From: Novosphingobium sp. Leaf2
Lineage (GTDB): Bacteria; Pseudomonadota; Alphaproteobacteria; Sphingomonadales; Sphingomonadaceae
Direction of reading: 5' to 3'
DNA length: 64,000 nt
Assembly: GCF_001421325.1 (NCBI RefSeq)
Contig: NZ_LMJY01000018.1
Coordinates: 211,549 to 275,548 of the forward strand
Shown: in pieces, positions 1 through 9,997 of the stretch
Layout: each line of letters opens with the position of its first letter
Numbering within the stretch: the stretch's first letter is position 1
Notes under the pieces: model-generated
The model's input: the letters and a program-made list of their open reading frames with translations, nothing else
Database searches by the model: none
Told to the model about the DNA's origin: nothing
Position numbers and translations under genes: made by a program

Positions 1-1338
1 AACCGCCGTGGCACCATCGCCAACAGCGGCACCAAGGGATGGACCGTGGGCGGCGGCCTGGCCTTCATCGATTCGGGCGGCGACATCGGCATTTCGGTGG
101 CGCGCATGTCCACCGATTATGGCATTCCCCCGCGCCCGTCCGTCGATCTGGACAATACCTCGATCGCCTTGCGCCAGACGCGAATTGACCTGCGCGCCGG
201 CCTCAACCTGGACGGGTTCCTGAAGCGGCTGGAACTGCGCGGCGCGTATGGCGACTACACGCACTCCGAAATAGAAGGCGGGCAGACCGGCACCCGGTTC
301 GACAGCAAGGCACTCTCGGTGCGGCTGCAGGCGGACCAGGCCCGTCGCGGGATCTGGAGCGGGTCTACCGGCGTGCAGTATTCCGATGCCTCGATGGACA
401 TCAGCGGCGATGAGAAGCTGCTGCCCGATAGCCGCACGGAACGCTTCGCCGTCTTCACCCTGCAGCAGCTGGAAGTGGGCCAGTTCGATATCGAAGGCGC
501 GTTTCGCTATGAGCACACCGGCATCAACGCCACCCCCAACGGTGGCGCGCTGCTGACCCGGCAGAGCCGCAACTTCGACCAGTATGCCGCCGTGGCCGGT
601 GTCGCCTGGCACCCAGTGGATACGGTGACGCTTTCGGTAAATTACCTGCACGGCGAACGCGCACCATCGTCCGAGGAACTGTTCGTCGACGGTCCGCATG
701 ACGCCACCCAGTCCTACGAAATCGGCAATCCCGGCTTCAAGGTCGAGAAGAGTGACGGTATCGAGGCGGGCCTGCGCTACAACGGCGGGGCCTTCGTGGG
801 ATCGGTCACCGCATACGGCACCAATTTCAGCAACTTCATCACCGCCATTCCCACCGGCGCAATTGCTGACGAGGTGCCGGTCTATCAATATATCCAGGCC
901 CCTGCCCGCTTCCGCGGCGTAGAGGCGGAAGGCGCGCTGACGTTCGCGCGGCTGGAGAGCGGCGGCGCGTTCAAGGCCGATGCCGGGGTAGATTATACTC
1001 ATGCCAAGCTGGTCAACATGGGGCCGGTGCCGCGCATTCCGCCCCTGCGCGTGCGCGGCGGGCTGGAATTCGATTCGTCGTCCTTCGATCTGCGCGGCGA
1101 AGTGGAATGGAATGCGAAGCAGGACCGCGTCACGGCAAATGAAAATCCCACATCGGCCTTCACCCTTGTCAACCTGAGCGCCACCTGGCGGCCGATGGGC
1201 GCGGGCAGCCCGGTGACTCTGATCCTGGCGGCGGACAATCTGCTCGACGTGTCCGGACGCCTGGCAGCCTCCGAAACGCGGGATTTCGTGCCGATCGCCG
1301 GGCGCGATGTGCGCATCACGGCGAAGATCAGCTACTGA
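1..1338 (+). CDS. TonB-dependent receptor, ZnuD-like (5' partial)
   Basis: This is the C-terminal ~445 residues of an outer-membrane TonB-dependent receptor; signal peptide, plug and first strands lie outside the window. The visible part is alternating beta-strand sequence of a 22-strand barrel and ends on the aromatic residue Tyr, as outer-membrane barrels do. The stretch APSSEELFVDGPHDATQSYE (about residues 222-241 of the visible part) resembles the GPHxAT region of ZnuD-type zinc receptors, so a metal or metal-complex substrate is my inference. The open frame runs from base 1 with no start codon. An MFS exporter follows immediately. Confidence 0.85.
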   Translation, partial: NRRGTIANSGTKGWTVGGGLAFIDSGGDIGISVARMSTDYGIPPRPSVDLDNTSIALRQTRIDLRAGLNLDGFLKRLELRGAYGDYTHSEIEGGQTGTRFDSKALSVRLQADQARRGIWSGSTGVQYSDASMDISGDEKLLPDSRTERFAVFTLQQLEVGQFDIEGAFRYEHTGINATPNGGALLTRQSRNFDQYAAVAGVAWHPVDTVTLSVNYLHGERAPSSEELFVDGPHDATQSYEIGNPGFKVEKSDGIEAGLRYNGGAFVGSVTAYGTNFSNFITAIPTGAIADEVPVYQYIQAPARFRGVEAEGALTFARLESGGAFKADAGVDYTHAKLVNMGPVPRIPPLRVRGGLEFDSSSFDLRGEVEWNAKQDRVTANENPTSAFTLVNLSATWRPMGAGSPVTLILAADNLLDVSGRLAASETRDFVPIAGRDVRITAKISY

Positions 1339-1393
1339 CGAGAAACGCAGGGACATATTGGCAAGTGGGGGCGGCCCTGCCATTCACCGCAGC

Positions 1394-2662
1394 GTGAGTC
1401 GACCCGCCCCCACTTCTCCGCTGCAGATTGCTGACTACCGCCGGTTCTGGCTGGCACGGTTCTGCGCCGTGCTGGCCACCACCGGCACGGTCGTCATCAT
1501 CGGCTATCAGCTCTACGATATCGCGCGTGCGGACTACGGGATGTCGATCCCGCAGGCATCGTTTCAGCTGGGCCTGCTGGGCTTCGCGCAATTCCTGCCG
1601 GTGTTCCTGCTTACCCCGGTGGCCGGCGTGCTGGCCGACCGGATCGACCGGCGCAAAGTGGCATCAACCGCCGCTCTGCTCGACATGTGTGTTGCCTTGG
1701 GGCTCGGCCTGATCACCGCGCTGCAGATCCGCAATCTGCCGGTCCTGTATCTGTTTGCGGTGCTACACGGCACGGTGCGCGTCTTCATCAGCCCGGCGAT
1801 GAGCGCGATCGCGCCCAACATCGTGCCGACCAACCTTATTCCCAGGGCGATCGCCTTCAATTCCATCGCCATGCAGGCCGGAACGATTATCGGCCCCGTT
1901 GCCTACGGGTTCATGTTCGCAGCCGATCACGCCCTGCCTTACTGGTCGTCGGCATTTTTCACCCTGGTAGGCGCGATCACCATCCGCTCCATCCGCCACA
2001 TGCCGCCACCAACGGCCCATGCCACCCGACCCCATCCGTTCCGTCAGATCGCCGACGGGTTCCGGTTCGTCTGGAACGAACGCTTCCTGCTCGGGTGCAT
2101 TACGCTCGATCTGTTTGCCGTGCTGCTGGGAGGTGCAACCGCGCTGCTGCCAGTATTCGCGCGCGACATCCTGCAGGTGGGGCCTGAAGGCCTTGGTCAG
2201 ATGCGCGCGGCGGGAGCGGCCGGCGCGGCGATCGTCGCGCTGACGCTTTCGTTCCGCCCGCTGCAATCCAACGTCGGCGTCAAGATGCTGGCGGCCGTAG
2301 TATTTTACGGGGCAATGACCATCGGCTTTGGCCTGTCGCGCCAATTCCTGCTGTCGCTGCTGTTTCTCGCCCTGCTGGGTGCGGCGGACATGATCTCGGT
2401 GTTCATTCGCAGCTCCCTCATCCAGCTGCGCACACCGGATGACAAGCGCGGGCGTGTGTCTGCGATTTCGGGCCTGGCGATCTCGGCGTCCAACGAACTG
2501 GGGGAGTTCCAGTCCGGCTTTGCCGCCGCGCTGCTGGGCGCAACCGGAGCGGTTGTTTTCGGCGGCGGGGCCGCCATATGCATCACGCTTGCCTGGGCCT
2601 GGCTGTTTCCTGAAATACGCCGCGCCCGCACGTTTGAACCCAAATGGGAGCAAGAGACATGA
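1394..2662 (+). CDS. MFS transporter, EntS-like (DHA3-type) exporter
   Basis: Inner-membrane major facilitator protein of about 422 residues with some 12 hydrophobic segments. The loop [15 protein letters not shown] between helices 2 and 3 is the MFS signature G-x-L-A-D-R-x-x-R-R. The N-terminus ([16 protein letters not shown]) resembles the EntS/enterobactin-exporter group. I chose GTG 1394 because the family match begins just after it; TTG 1358, preceded by AGGGA at 1349-1353, and ATG 1307, overlapping the upstream gene, are alternatives. Its stop overlaps the cysK start (ATGA), so the two are translationally coupled. The substrate is not evident. Confidence 0.85.
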   Translation: MSRPAPTSPLQIADYRRFWLARFCAVLATTGTVVIIGYQLYDIARADYGMSIPQASFQLGLLGFAQFLPVFLLTPVAGVLADRIDRRKVASTAALLDMCVALGLGLITALQIRNLPVLYLFAVLHGTVRVFISPAMSAIAPNIVPTNLIPRAIAFNSIAMQAGTIIGPVAYGFMFAADHALPYWSSAFFTLVGAITIRSIRHMPPPTAHATRPHPFRQIADGFRFVWNERFLLGCITLDLFAVLLGGATALLPVFARDILQVGPEGLGQMRAAGAAGAAIVALTLSFRPLQSNVGVKMLAAVVFYGAMTIGFGLSRQFLLSLLFLALLGAADMISVFIRSSLIQLRTPDDKRGRVSAISGLAISASNELGEFQSGFAAALLGATGAVVFGGGAAICITLAWAWLFPEIRRARTFEPKWEQET

Positions 2663-3576
2663 AGGCCCAAAGCATCCTCGATACGATCGGCAATACGCCG
2701 CATATCCGCTTGTCGCGGCTGTTCCCCGACCACGAGGTGTGGGTGAAGGCAGAGCGGGCGAACCCCGGCGGCTCGATCAAGGACCGTATCGGCCTGGCGA
2801 TGATCGAAGCCGCAGAGGCTGATGGCAGCCTGAAGCCTGGCGGCACAATAATCGAGCCGACATCGGGCAACACTGGCATCGGCCTTGCGATGGCGGCTGC
2901 GGTGAAAGGCTACCCGCTCATTCTGGTGATGCCGGAATCGATGTCGCTGGAGCGTCGCCGGCTGATGCTGGCCTACGGCGCCAAGTTCGACCTGACCGCG
3001 CGTGAAAAAGGCATGAAAGGCGCGATTGAACGGGCCAAGGAACTGATCGAGGCCACGCCCGGTTCCTGGATGCCGCAACAGTTCGACAATCCCGCCAACG
3101 TCGATGTGCACGTGCGCACCACCGCGCAGGAAATCCTGGCGGATTTTGCCGACACCCCGATCGATGTGATGATCACGGGCGTTGGCACCGGTGGCCATCT
3201 CACCGGGTGCGCAGAGGCTCTGAAAGCGCAATGGCCCGCGATGAAGGCCTATGCCGTAGAGCCCACGCTGTCGCCGGTCATCTCCGGCGGCCAGCCCGGC
3301 CCTCACCCGATCCAGGGCATCGGCGCCGGGTTCATCCCCGGCAACCTTCACACGCAGGCGATCGACGGCGCCATTCAGGTCGACCCCGCCGACGCCAAGG
3401 AATGGGCGCGCCGCAGCGCCACCGTAGAAGGCATGCTGGTGGGCATAAGCTCGGGCGCGACGCTGGCCGCGATCGCCCGCAAGCTGGAGGACCTGCCAGC
3501 CGGATCGCGCGTACTGGGGTTCAACTACGATACCGGAGAGCGTTATCTCTCGGTCCCCGATTTCCTGCCTGAGTAA
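2659..3576 (+). CDS. cysK: Cysteine synthase A (O-acetylserine sulfhydrylase)
   Basis: PLP enzyme of 305 residues that makes L-cysteine from O-acetylserine and sulfide in the cytoplasm. The PLP Lys is residue 41 in PGGSIKDR, the substrate/phosphate loop TSGNTG is at 68-73, and the glycine-rich PLP-phosphate loop [10 protein letters not shown] lies near residue 177. Length is normal for CysK. The start is ATG 2659, with GGGAG at 2646-2650, overlapping the MFS stop by four bases. Pairing with an exporter and a metal-type TonB receptor is unusual for cysK. A CysM or other beta-substituting synthase cannot be excluded from sequence alone. Confidence 0.93.
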   Translation: MKAQSILDTIGNTPHIRLSRLFPDHEVWVKAERANPGGSIKDRIGLAMIEAAEADGSLKPGGTIIEPTSGNTGIGLAMAAAVKGYPLILVMPESMSLERRRLMLAYGAKFDLTAREKGMKGAIERAKELIEATPGSWMPQQFDNPANVDVHVRTTAQEILADFADTPIDVMITGVGTGGHLTGCAEALKAQWPAMKAYAVEPTLSPVISGGQPGPHPIQGIGAGFIPGNLHTQAIDGAIQVDPADAKEWARRSATVEGMLVGISSGATLAAIARKLEDLPAGSRVLGFNYDTGERYLSVPDFLPE

Positions 3577-3587
3577 GTGAGCGCTGC

Positions 3588-4307
3588 ATGACCGTCGTAC
3601 CTGAACTCGAAGTCGTTCCCTACACCCACGCCGGCGTTGACCTGACTGGCCTGCTGGCGCGCCCCGCAAGCACACCACGGGCTGCCGTCGCGCTGTTTCC
3701 GACCATCGCCAACGCCAACTCGCTGATGAAACAGCGCGCGCAGCGGCTCGCCGACGCCGGCTACCTGGTTCTGATTGTCGACTTCTACGGGGAGCCGGTG
3801 GAAAGCTTCCAGGCTTCCTTCCCGCTGGCGGAAAAGCTGCGTGCCGATAACGACTACTACCGTGCGCGCATCGCCGCCGGGATCGACGCCCTGCGCTCAC
3901 ACCCTGACGCGGCTGGCCTGTCCGTCTTCGCCATCGGTCACTGCATGGGCGGCCAAGCGGTGCTGGAAGCGGCGCGGGCGGGCGAAGACCTGGCCGGCAT
4001 CGTCAGCTTCCACGGAACCCTTGGCACAAGCGCCCCGGCGCAGCCCGGCACCGTGCGCCCACGCATCCTGATCTGCCACGGCGATGCTGATCCGCTCGCC
4101 CCGCGCGATCAGGTGCTGGCCTTCTGGGAGGAAATGGACGCCGCTGGGGTCAACTGGCATTTCCACGCCTACGGCGGCGTCAAGCACGGCTTTACGGACC
4201 CGGATAGCGACACCAAGGGCATGGCGGCGCTCAATTACAACGCCAGCGCGGATCGCCAATCCTGGGCCGCGATGTTGTCGTTCTTCGATGAGATCCTGGG
4301 CGGCTGA
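3588..4307 (+). CDS. Dienelactone hydrolase family protein
   Basis: Alpha/beta-hydrolase of 239 residues. The nucleophile elbow is GHCMGG with Cys119, typical of dienelactone hydrolases, rather than Ser. Asp168 (in HGDADPLAP) and His200 (in VKHGFTDP) complete the Cys-Asp-His triad. No signal peptide is seen, so it is cytoplasmic. It lies 11 bases after cysK and is probably in the same operon. True dienelactone hydrolases act in chlorocatechol breakdown, but most homologues of this kind have unknown substrates and no catechol genes are nearby. Confidence 0.88.
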   Translation: MTVVPELEVVPYTHAGVDLTGLLARPASTPRAAVALFPTIANANSLMKQRAQRLADAGYLVLIVDFYGEPVESFQASFPLAEKLRADNDYYRARIAAGIDALRSHPDAAGLSVFAIGHCMGGQAVLEAARAGEDLAGIVSFHGTLGTSAPAQPGTVRPRILICHGDADPLAPRDQVLAFWEEMDAAGVNWHFHAYGGVKHGFTDPDSDTKGMAALNYNASADRQSWAAMLSFFDEILGG

Positions 4308-4317
4308 GACTTCGGTC

Positions 4318-4695
4318 TCAGTCCTCCAACCGTTCAAGCGTATCGCCGTCCAACCGCCGATAAAAGCAGCTGCGGGCCCCGGTGTGGCAAGCCGGGCCTT
4401 CGGGCGTAACCAGCAGCTGCAGCGCGTCCTGATCGCAATCGACCCGAATTTCCTGAACGCGCAGGAAATGGCCTGAGGTTTCCCCCTTGAGCCAGAGCCG
4501 TCCACGCGAGCGGGAGTGGAAATGCGCCAGCCCCGTCTCGCGTGTTTTCGCAAGAGCCTCAGCGTCCATATACGCGACCATCAGAATCTCCTGACTGCGC
4601 GAATCGACAGCGATAGCGATCAGCAGGCCCTGGGCGTCGAAGCGCGGAAGAAACGCCGAACCAAGCTCTCGCTCCGCTGCTGTTACGTCAATCAT
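4318..4695 (-). CDS. hisI: Phosphoribosyl-AMP cyclohydrolase
   Basis: Third step of histidine biosynthesis: hydrolytic opening of the adenine ring of phosphoribosyl-AMP. The 125-residue protein is the stand-alone HisI form without a HisE domain. It carries the metal-binding DCDQD motif and the Cys-rich [13 protein letters not shown]-terminal motif (Zn/Mg ligands). It is convergent with the hydrolase gene, with about 10 bases between the stops. No other his gene is present in the window, so it is an isolated his gene here. Confidence 0.95.
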   Translation of the reverse strand: MIDVTAAERELGSAFLPRFDAQGLLIAIAVDSRSQEILMVAYMDAEALAKTRETGLAHFHSRSRGRLWLKGETSGHFLRVQEIRVDCDQDALQLLVTPEGPACHTGARSCFYRRLDGDTLERLED

Positions 4696-4819
4696 TCATC
4701 CATCCAACGCTATTACCGCAATGATCGCCCCAATTGTTGCAGGATAACAACAGGACGTAGTCAAAATCCGTCCATCTTCGCGAAACTTCTTTTCAACGAG
4801 GCTGATTCGAGGGATTTTG

Positions 4820-5035
4820 GCTTTGCAGCTGGGGGGCTGCTTCTGACCTACAGGTCGCTCGCAGGCAAGTATCCGGCAACGGAAATCTGGCCTGATCACG
4901 AAAGCGCGCCACGGTTCAGGGAAGCGATTATGAGGGATCGGGTCAAGCGAAGTCCAGGGGCTCGCTGAACTGCGAAAGCAGGACCTAACAGTTTCGTCAC
5001 GAGGACGCCCGGAATCTGCAGTTCCGGGCGTTTTC
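4820..5035 (+). ncRNA. Candidate small RNA in the hisI-comF gap
   Basis: The 351-base gap 4696-5046 has no plausible protein gene. On the plus strand it holds a strong intrinsic terminator (stem 5006-5014/5022-5030, then T-run) although no plus-strand gene lies upstream within range: hisI and comF are both on the minus strand. Local hairpins precede it (4825-4829/4836-4840; 4845-4848/4853-4856). This suggests a short plus-strand transcript. The 5' end shown is a guess, I saw no convincing promoter, and I do not recognise an Rfam family; conserved SRP, RNase P and tmRNA core sequences are absent. Confidence 0.35.
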
Positions 5036-5040
5036 GTTTT
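5006..5040 (+). terminator. Intrinsic terminator
   Basis: Perfect 9-bp stem CGCCCGGAA (5006-5014) / TTCCGGGCG (5022-5030) with a 7-base loop, followed by TTTTCGTTTTT. The T-tract is on the plus strand, so it ends a plus-strand transcript; it may also damp minus-strand readthrough after comF. Confidence 0.75.
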
Positions 5041-5046
5041 TCCCGA

Positions 5047-5787
5047 TCACGTGTGATCCAGCGCCTCGTCCAGCACGCGTGCGAAGCAGGCGATGACCAC
5101 CCGCTTGGCGCCTGCGCGCCGCAGCTGCGCAACGCAGGCATTGCTGGTCGCGCCGCTGGTCAGCACGTCATCCACCAGCACCACGCTTGCGCCTTTCAAC
5201 CGGCCGGCGCGGCGTGGGTTGACGCGGATCGCGCCGGACAAGGCCCGCTTGCGCGCCAGCTTGCCCAGGCCGCCCAGCGACGGCGTCGGCTTGCGGCGTT
5301 CCAGCCCGTCCACCACCAGCTGCCCGCCGCTGATCCGCACCAGTTCGCGCGCCAGTTCCGCCGCTTGGTTATAGCCCCGCTTCCACAAGCGCCAGCGATG
5401 CAGCGGCACCGGCACAAACAGCCATGTTTCGTCCACGCCGTTGAGGCGCGCGGCGATGAGGCGCGCCATCATCCCGGCCAGTGCAAGGCGGCGACCGTGC
5501 TTGAGCGCCAGCACCAGCTTGCGTGACGGCTCGTCATACAAGGTGGCAGCGGCGATCCCGGCATGGCGCGGCGGCTGCGCGAAGCACGGTGCGCAAATAC
5601 CGCCGTCCGGCATCGTATCGCCGAACGGGCGGCTGCACAGCGCGCAGGCCGGGTCGCCGGGTACGGACAGCGTGCTCCAGCATTGCGGACACAGGCCGCT
5701 TTGCGAGCCGATCCCGCCGCCGCACAGCGGGCAGCGCGGCGGAAAGATCAGGTCCACCACGGGGACCAGCAGCTGTGGCACAGGCAT
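5047..5787 (-). CDS. comF: ComF family protein (phosphoribosyltransferase-like)
   Basis: 246 residues. The N-terminus carries paired cysteines (Cys19/22, 33/36, 48/51, 65/68) that form zinc-ribbon-like knuckles. The C-terminal half is a type I phosphoribosyltransferase fold with the PRPP loop VVLVDDVLTSGATS at about 202-215. ComF (GntX in enterobacteria) is associated with DNA uptake for transformation or for use as nutrient, and the biochemical role is not settled. No other competence gene is nearby. It is divergent from the methyltransferase, with about 70 bases between the starts. Confidence 0.88.
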   Translation of the reverse strand: MPVPQLLVPVVDLIFPPRCPLCGGGIGSQSGLCPQCWSTLSVPGDPACALCSRPFGDTMPDGGICAPCFAQPPRHAGIAAATLYDEPSRKLVLALKHGRRLALAGMMARLIAARLNGVDETWLFVPVPLHRWRLWKRGYNQAAELARELVRISGGQLVVDGLERRKPTPSLGGLGKLARKRALSGAIRVNPRRAGRLKGASVVLVDDVLTSGATSNACVAQLRRAGAKRVVIACFARVLDEALDHT

Positions 5788-5857
5788 GGCCGCAACCGTA
5801 TCGGCCCGCGCGGTGACAGCAAGACGGTTGCAAGGATTTCATCGAGGCGGCAGGGGC

Positions 5858-6622
5858 ATGGACATGGCAAGCAAAGCTCCCCCGCGCATCTTCTCCCCCG
5901 CCCGCCGCCTGGCCCTGCGCCGTCGCATGCTGGCCTTACAAAGCCGCGCCGATGCGCCGCGCTACATCATCGAAGATATGGTGGAGGACGTGCTGGAGCG
6001 CCTCTCGTTCCTGCGGTTCGAGCCGGCCCGTGCGCTGGTGATTGGTGACTATTCCGGCGCGCTTTCGCAAACCCTGCTAGCGCGCGGCGTTGCCGTGACC
6101 CAGGCCGAACCTGCGCTGGGCTTTGCGGAGGAGCAGCCGTTTCCCTTCGATGGCTTCGATCTGATCGCCAGCCTGGGCACGCTGGATACAGTGAACGATC
6201 TGCCCGGCGCGCTGGTGCACAGCCGCAAGGCGCTGGCACCAGGCGGCATGCTGATCGCCAGCTTCGCAGCCTCCGGCAGCTTGCCGACATTGCGCGATGT
6301 GATGCTGGCTGCCGATGGCGAACGCCCGGCAGCGCGGCTGCACCCGGTGGTGGACGTGCGCGCGGGGGCGCAGCTTTTGCAGCGCACGCTGTTCGCCGAT
6401 CCGGTGGTGGATCACCGCCATTTGGACGTCAGCTTTCGCAGCCTGGGCCGGCTGGTGCAGGATTTGCGGGCGCAAGGCCTGTCCAACGTGCTGGCAGACC
6501 CCGGCCCGGCGCTGGGCAAGTCCGCCCTGCGCCGCGCGCAGGAGGCTTTCGCCGCTGCAGCACGCGATGGCCGCACCGTGGAGCGGTTCGAGATCCTCAC
6601 CCTTTCGGGCTGGAAGCGCTGA
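5858..6622 (+). CDS. SAM-dependent methyltransferase (BioC/NDUFAF5-like)
   Basis: 254 residues. A Rossmann-type motif I is recognisable but weak (ARALVIGDYSGALS near 48-61), followed by motif II/III-like FDGFDLIASLGTLDTVND and the post-motif HSRKALAPGGMLIASF typical of class I methyltransferases. The overall pattern resembles BioC and the mitochondrial NDUFAF5 family. ATG 5858 is preceded by GGCGGCAGGGG; an upstream extension would run antisense through comF and is not credible. The gene is convergent with glyS. The substrate is unknown. Confidence 0.75.
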   Translation: MDMASKAPPRIFSPARRLALRRRMLALQSRADAPRYIIEDMVEDVLERLSFLRFEPARALVIGDYSGALSQTLLARGVAVTQAEPALGFAEEQPFPFDGFDLIASLGTLDTVNDLPGALVHSRKALAPGGMLIASFAASGSLPTLRDVMLAADGERPAARLHPVVDVRAGAQLLQRTLFADPVVDHRHLDVSFRSLGRLVQDLRAQGLSNVLADPGPALGKSALRRAQEAFAAAARDGRTVERFEILTLSGWKR

Positions 6623-6625
6623 CGT

Positions 6626-8926
6626 TTAGCCCTCGATCCGCGAGAAGTCGGCCACGGTGTGCACCGCAGCGCGGAATCGATCCAGCAAGGCAAGGCGCGC
6701 CGCGCGCTTGGCGGGATCGGCATCGTTGACGGTCACGGTATCAAAGAACCCGTCGATCGGTGCGCGCAGCGATGCCAGCGCCGACATGGCGGCGGCAAAG
6801 TCCTCGCGCGCCACGGCTGCCGCGGCTTCGGGTTCGGCGCTGTCGAGCGCGTCAAGGAGTGCATTCTCCGCCGGCTCGGGCGTGTAGGTCAGCCCGCGTT
6901 CGGCAGCGTGGCGATCGGCCATCTTCGCCGCGATCACCACCGCGAGATCGGGATCGTCCACTTCGGACAGCGGATCTTCCTCGCCGGTCTGTGAAAGCTC
7001 CGCCTCGATACCCTGCCAGTTCTCCTTGCGCAGGATATTGGCGGCGCGCTTGTATCCGGCGAGCAGATTTGCGCCGTCCTCGGTGGCGACGAACGCCTGC
7101 AGCGCATGGACGCGGGCGAGCAGGCGGACGAGATCGTCCTCCCCGCCCAGCGCGAACACCGCGTCGATCAAGTCATGACGGACGCCTGCTTCGCGCTGCT
7201 GAACTTTGAGGCGGTCGGCGAAGAATTCCAATAACAGCGTTTCGGTAATAAGGACCTGATCGGGCAATGCCGACAGTCTCTTGTCTGACAAGGCAATAGA
7301 TGAAACCTGACCAGAATTATTAAAAAACTCGTTTATTAGAAACCTCTGCTGATGCGTTCGCACTGGTGATTTTCCTGTCGTCATAAACGACAAGGCGATC
7401 TCTGATGCCGCTTTCCATATCGCAGATTTAAGTGAAATTCTTATATTGTTAGCCGTAAGAAGATTAGCGATAGCAATTGCTGCGCGTCGTAAAGCGAACG
7501 GATCTTTTGAACCTGTTGGATACTCTGCCGCGAAGTAGAACCCAATCAACGTATCCAGCTTGTCCGCCAGCGATACGGCAACTGTCAGCGGCGCAGTAGG
7601 CACATCATCGCCCTGCCCGACCGGCTTGTAGTGGTCGCGAATGGCGTCGGCCACGGCGTCGGGCAGGCCTTCGGCGTGGGCGTAGTAGCCGCCCATAAGT
7701 CCTTGTAATTCAGGAAATTCGCCGACCATTTCGGTGACGAGATCGGCCTTGCACAATTCTGCCGCCTGACGCGCCAGCGCCGGGTCGCAATTCGGCACGA
7801 TGCCCTCACTCGCCAGCCATTCGGCCAGCTTCGCCACGCGTTCCACCTTGTCGGCGAGCGTGCCCAGCTTTTCGTGGAAGGTGATGCGGCCCAGCTTTTC
7901 AGCTTGAGTGGACAGCGGGGTCTTGCGGTCCTGCTCCCAGAAGAAGCGCGCGTCGGACAGGCGGGCGGCGAGCACCTTGCGGTTGCCCGCGACGATGCCC
8001 TCGCCGCCGTCCACCGCGTCGATGTTGGCGGTGCATACGAAGGCGTTGGCCAGGGCGCCGGATGCGTCCTCGCACACGAAATACTTCTGGTTCACCCGCG
8101 CGGTTAGCTGGATCACTTCGGGCGGTACTTCCAGGAATGCCTCGTCAAAACGGCCCAGCAGCGGCACCGGCCATTCGGTAAGGCCGGCGTTTTCGATCAC
8201 CAGCCCCTCATCCTCCACCAGCGTCAGCCCGGCGGCGGCGGCCACGTTGCGGGCCTCGTCGCGGATCAGGTCCTGGCGTTCGACGTGATCGACGATCACG
8301 TGGCAGGCGGACAGCTTGCGGGCATAGTCATGCGCGCCGCCGATGGTGATCTCGCCGGGCGCGTGGAAGCGATGGCCGCGCGTGGCGTAGCCGGAGCGGA
8401 TGCCGCCCACTTCGCACTCCACCAGATCCTCGCCGAAAATGGCGACGATGCCCGAAAGCGGGCGCACCCAGCGCAGCGATTCCGTGCTGATGGACGCCGC
8501 GCCCCAGCGCTGCGACTTGGGCCAGGGAAATGCCCGCACGATAGCCGGGATCGCGTCCGCCAGCACATCGCGCGTGGCGCGACCGGGCTTTTCGATGATC
8601 GCGAAGTACGTGGGCTTGCCCTTCACGTCGCGCACCTCAAGCTGGTCCTTGGTCAGTCCGGTCTTGCGCAAAAAGCCTTCCAGCGCCTGATCGGGTGCGC
8701 TGGTGGCCGGGCCCTTGGTTTCATCGCTCACCGCCTCAGTAGTGTCCGGCAGGCCGTTGGCGATCAGGGCCAGGCGGCGCGGGGTGGACCACACGGTGAT
8801 CTGGCCCAGCGCCACGCCCGCCGCGTCCATTTCCTTGCGGAACAGCTTTTCCAGATCGGCGCGCGCACCGGCCTGCATCCGGGCCGGAATTTCTTCGCTG
8901 CGCAGTTCGAGAAGGAAGTCGGTCAT
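6626..8926 (-). CDS. glyS: Glycyl-tRNA synthetase beta subunit
   Basis: 766 residues; beta chain of the alpha2beta2 glycyl-tRNA synthetase, which recognises tRNA-Gly. It starts [16 protein letters not shown], the conserved N-terminus of the family, and ends with the DALRG/anticodon-binding-like helical region. ATG 8926 overlaps the glyQ stop (ATGA). Oddity: about 7250-7505 is strikingly AT-rich and Asn/Ser/Ile-rich (for example [14 protein letters not shown] and [10 protein letters not shown]), unlike the rest of the gene and its neighbours, while the frame stays open. This could be a recombined segment (see findings). Confidence 0.96.
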   Translation of the reverse strand: MTDFLLELRSEEIPARMQAGARADLEKLFRKEMDAAGVALGQITVWSTPRRLALIANGLPDTTEAVSDETKGPATSAPDQALEGFLRKTGLTKDQLEVRDVKGKPTYFAIIEKPGRATRDVLADAIPAIVRAFPWPKSQRWGAASISTESLRWVRPLSGIVAIFGEDLVECEVGGIRSGYATRGHRFHAPGEITIGGAHDYARKLSACHVIVDHVERQDLIRDEARNVAAAAGLTLVEDEGLVIENAGLTEWPVPLLGRFDEAFLEVPPEVIQLTARVNQKYFVCEDASGALANAFVCTANIDAVDGGEGIVAGNRKVLAARLSDARFFWEQDRKTPLSTQAEKLGRITFHEKLGTLADKVERVAKLAEWLASEGIVPNCDPALARQAAELCKADLVTEMVGEFPELQGLMGGYYAHAEGLPDAVADAIRDHYKPVGQGDDVPTAPLTVAVSLADKLDTLIGFYFAAEYPTGSKDPFALRRAAIAIANLLTANNIRISLKSAIWKAASEIALSFMTTGKSPVRTHQQRFLINEFFNNSGQVSSIALSDKRLSALPDQVLITETLLLEFFADRLKVQQREAGVRHDLIDAVFALGGEDDLVRLLARVHALQAFVATEDGANLLAGYKRAANILRKENWQGIEAELSQTGEEDPLSEVDDPDLAVVIAAKMADRHAAERGLTYTPEPAENALLDALDSAEPEAAAAVAREDFAAAMSALASLRAPIDGFFDTVTVNDADPAKRAARLALLDRFRAAVHTVADFSRIEG

Positions 8927-9828
8927 ACGCTCCACCCGGGGAAATTGGTTTCCCACTTGTCCTTGTTGGTATCGATCCAGGCTTGGCACGATCCCTTGGC
9001 GAGATCGCGCACGCGGGCCATGTAGCTGGCGCGTTCCTGTACCGAGATCACGCCCCGCGCCTGCAGCAGATTGAACAGGTGGCTGGCCTCGATCGCCTGA
9101 TCATAGGCTGCTAAGGGCACCTTAGCGTCGATACAGCGCATGCACTCCGCCTCCGCCGCCTTGAAGCCGGCGAACAGGCTGTCGGTGTCGGCGATCTCGA
9201 AGTTGTATTTGGACTGCTGCTGTTCGTTGGCGAGGAACACGTCGCCGTAGCTGACGCCTTCGTTGTTGAACCGCAGATCGTAGACCCAGTCCACCCCCTG
9301 GATATACATCGCCAGCCGTTCCAGCCCGTACGTCAGTTCGCCCGCCACCGGCTTGCAATCGAACCCGCCCACCTGCTGGAAATAGGTGAACTGCGTTACC
9401 TCCATGCCATCGCACCATACTTCCCAGCCCAGCCCCCAGGCGCCCAGCGTAGGGCTTTCCCAGTCATCCTCGACAAAGCGGATGTCGTGCGCCAGCGGAT
9501 CGACGCCGATCGCGGCCAGGCTTTGCAGGTACAACTCCTGCAGGTTTTCCGGGTTGGGCTTCAGGATCACCTGGTACTGATAGTAATGCTGCAAACGGTT
9601 CGGGTTTTCACCATAGCGCCCGTCGGTAGGCCGGCGCGAAGGCTGGACGTAGGCCGCCTTCCACGGCTCAGGCCCCAGTGCGCGCAGGGTGGTGGCGGGG
9701 TGGAACGTGCCCGCGCCCATGCGCATATCGTAAGGCTGCAGGATCAGGCAGCCGTGCGCGCTCCAGAAGTTATGGAGCGTCAGGATCATGTCCTGGAAGC
9801 TGAGCGGCTGGGTGGGCGCGGCGGTCAT
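8923..9828 (-). CDS. glyQ: Glycyl-tRNA synthetase alpha subunit
   Basis: 301 residues; catalytic alpha chain of bacterial glycyl-tRNA synthetase, a class II aaRS. Characteristic blocks are visible: [17 protein letters not shown] near the N-terminus, [20 protein letters not shown] (class II motif 2 area) and [12 protein letters not shown] chose ATG 9828 ([16 protein letters not shown]), where family similarity starts; an upstream ATG at 9894 would add 22 unmatched residues. Translationally coupled to glyS. Confidence 0.96.
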   Translation of the reverse strand: MTAAPTQPLSFQDMILTLHNFWSAHGCLILQPYDMRMGAGTFHPATTLRALGPEPWKAAYVQPSRRPTDGRYGENPNRLQHYYQYQVILKPNPENLQELYLQSLAAIGVDPLAHDIRFVEDDWESPTLGAWGLGWEVWCDGMEVTQFTYFQQVGGFDCKPVAGELTYGLERLAMYIQGVDWVYDLRFNNEGVSYGDVFLANEQQQSKYNFEIADTDSLFAGFKAAEAECMRCIDAKVPLAAYDQAIEASHLFNLLQARGVISVQERASYMARVRDLAKGSCQAWIDTNKDKWETNFPGWSV

Positions 9829-9997
9829 CCGGTGTTTTTCCGTCGGTTTTGGCAATGCCCGGCCTTTGAAGGATCGGACCTGCGAAATCAACACCGGCCA
9901 ATGCGCGGCGCATAACCGTACCCGCTGCTTGACAACGATGCGCCCCTGCGTGCGTTAGAGCGTAAATCGCCCTCTTGCCCGACAGGCCCCTTTCAAA

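Noticed and set aside
4696..5046. SRP RNA, RNase P RNA or tmRNA in the hisI-comF gap
   Set aside because: Their conserved core sequences and a CCA-type 3' end are not present; only a generic small-RNA call is justified.
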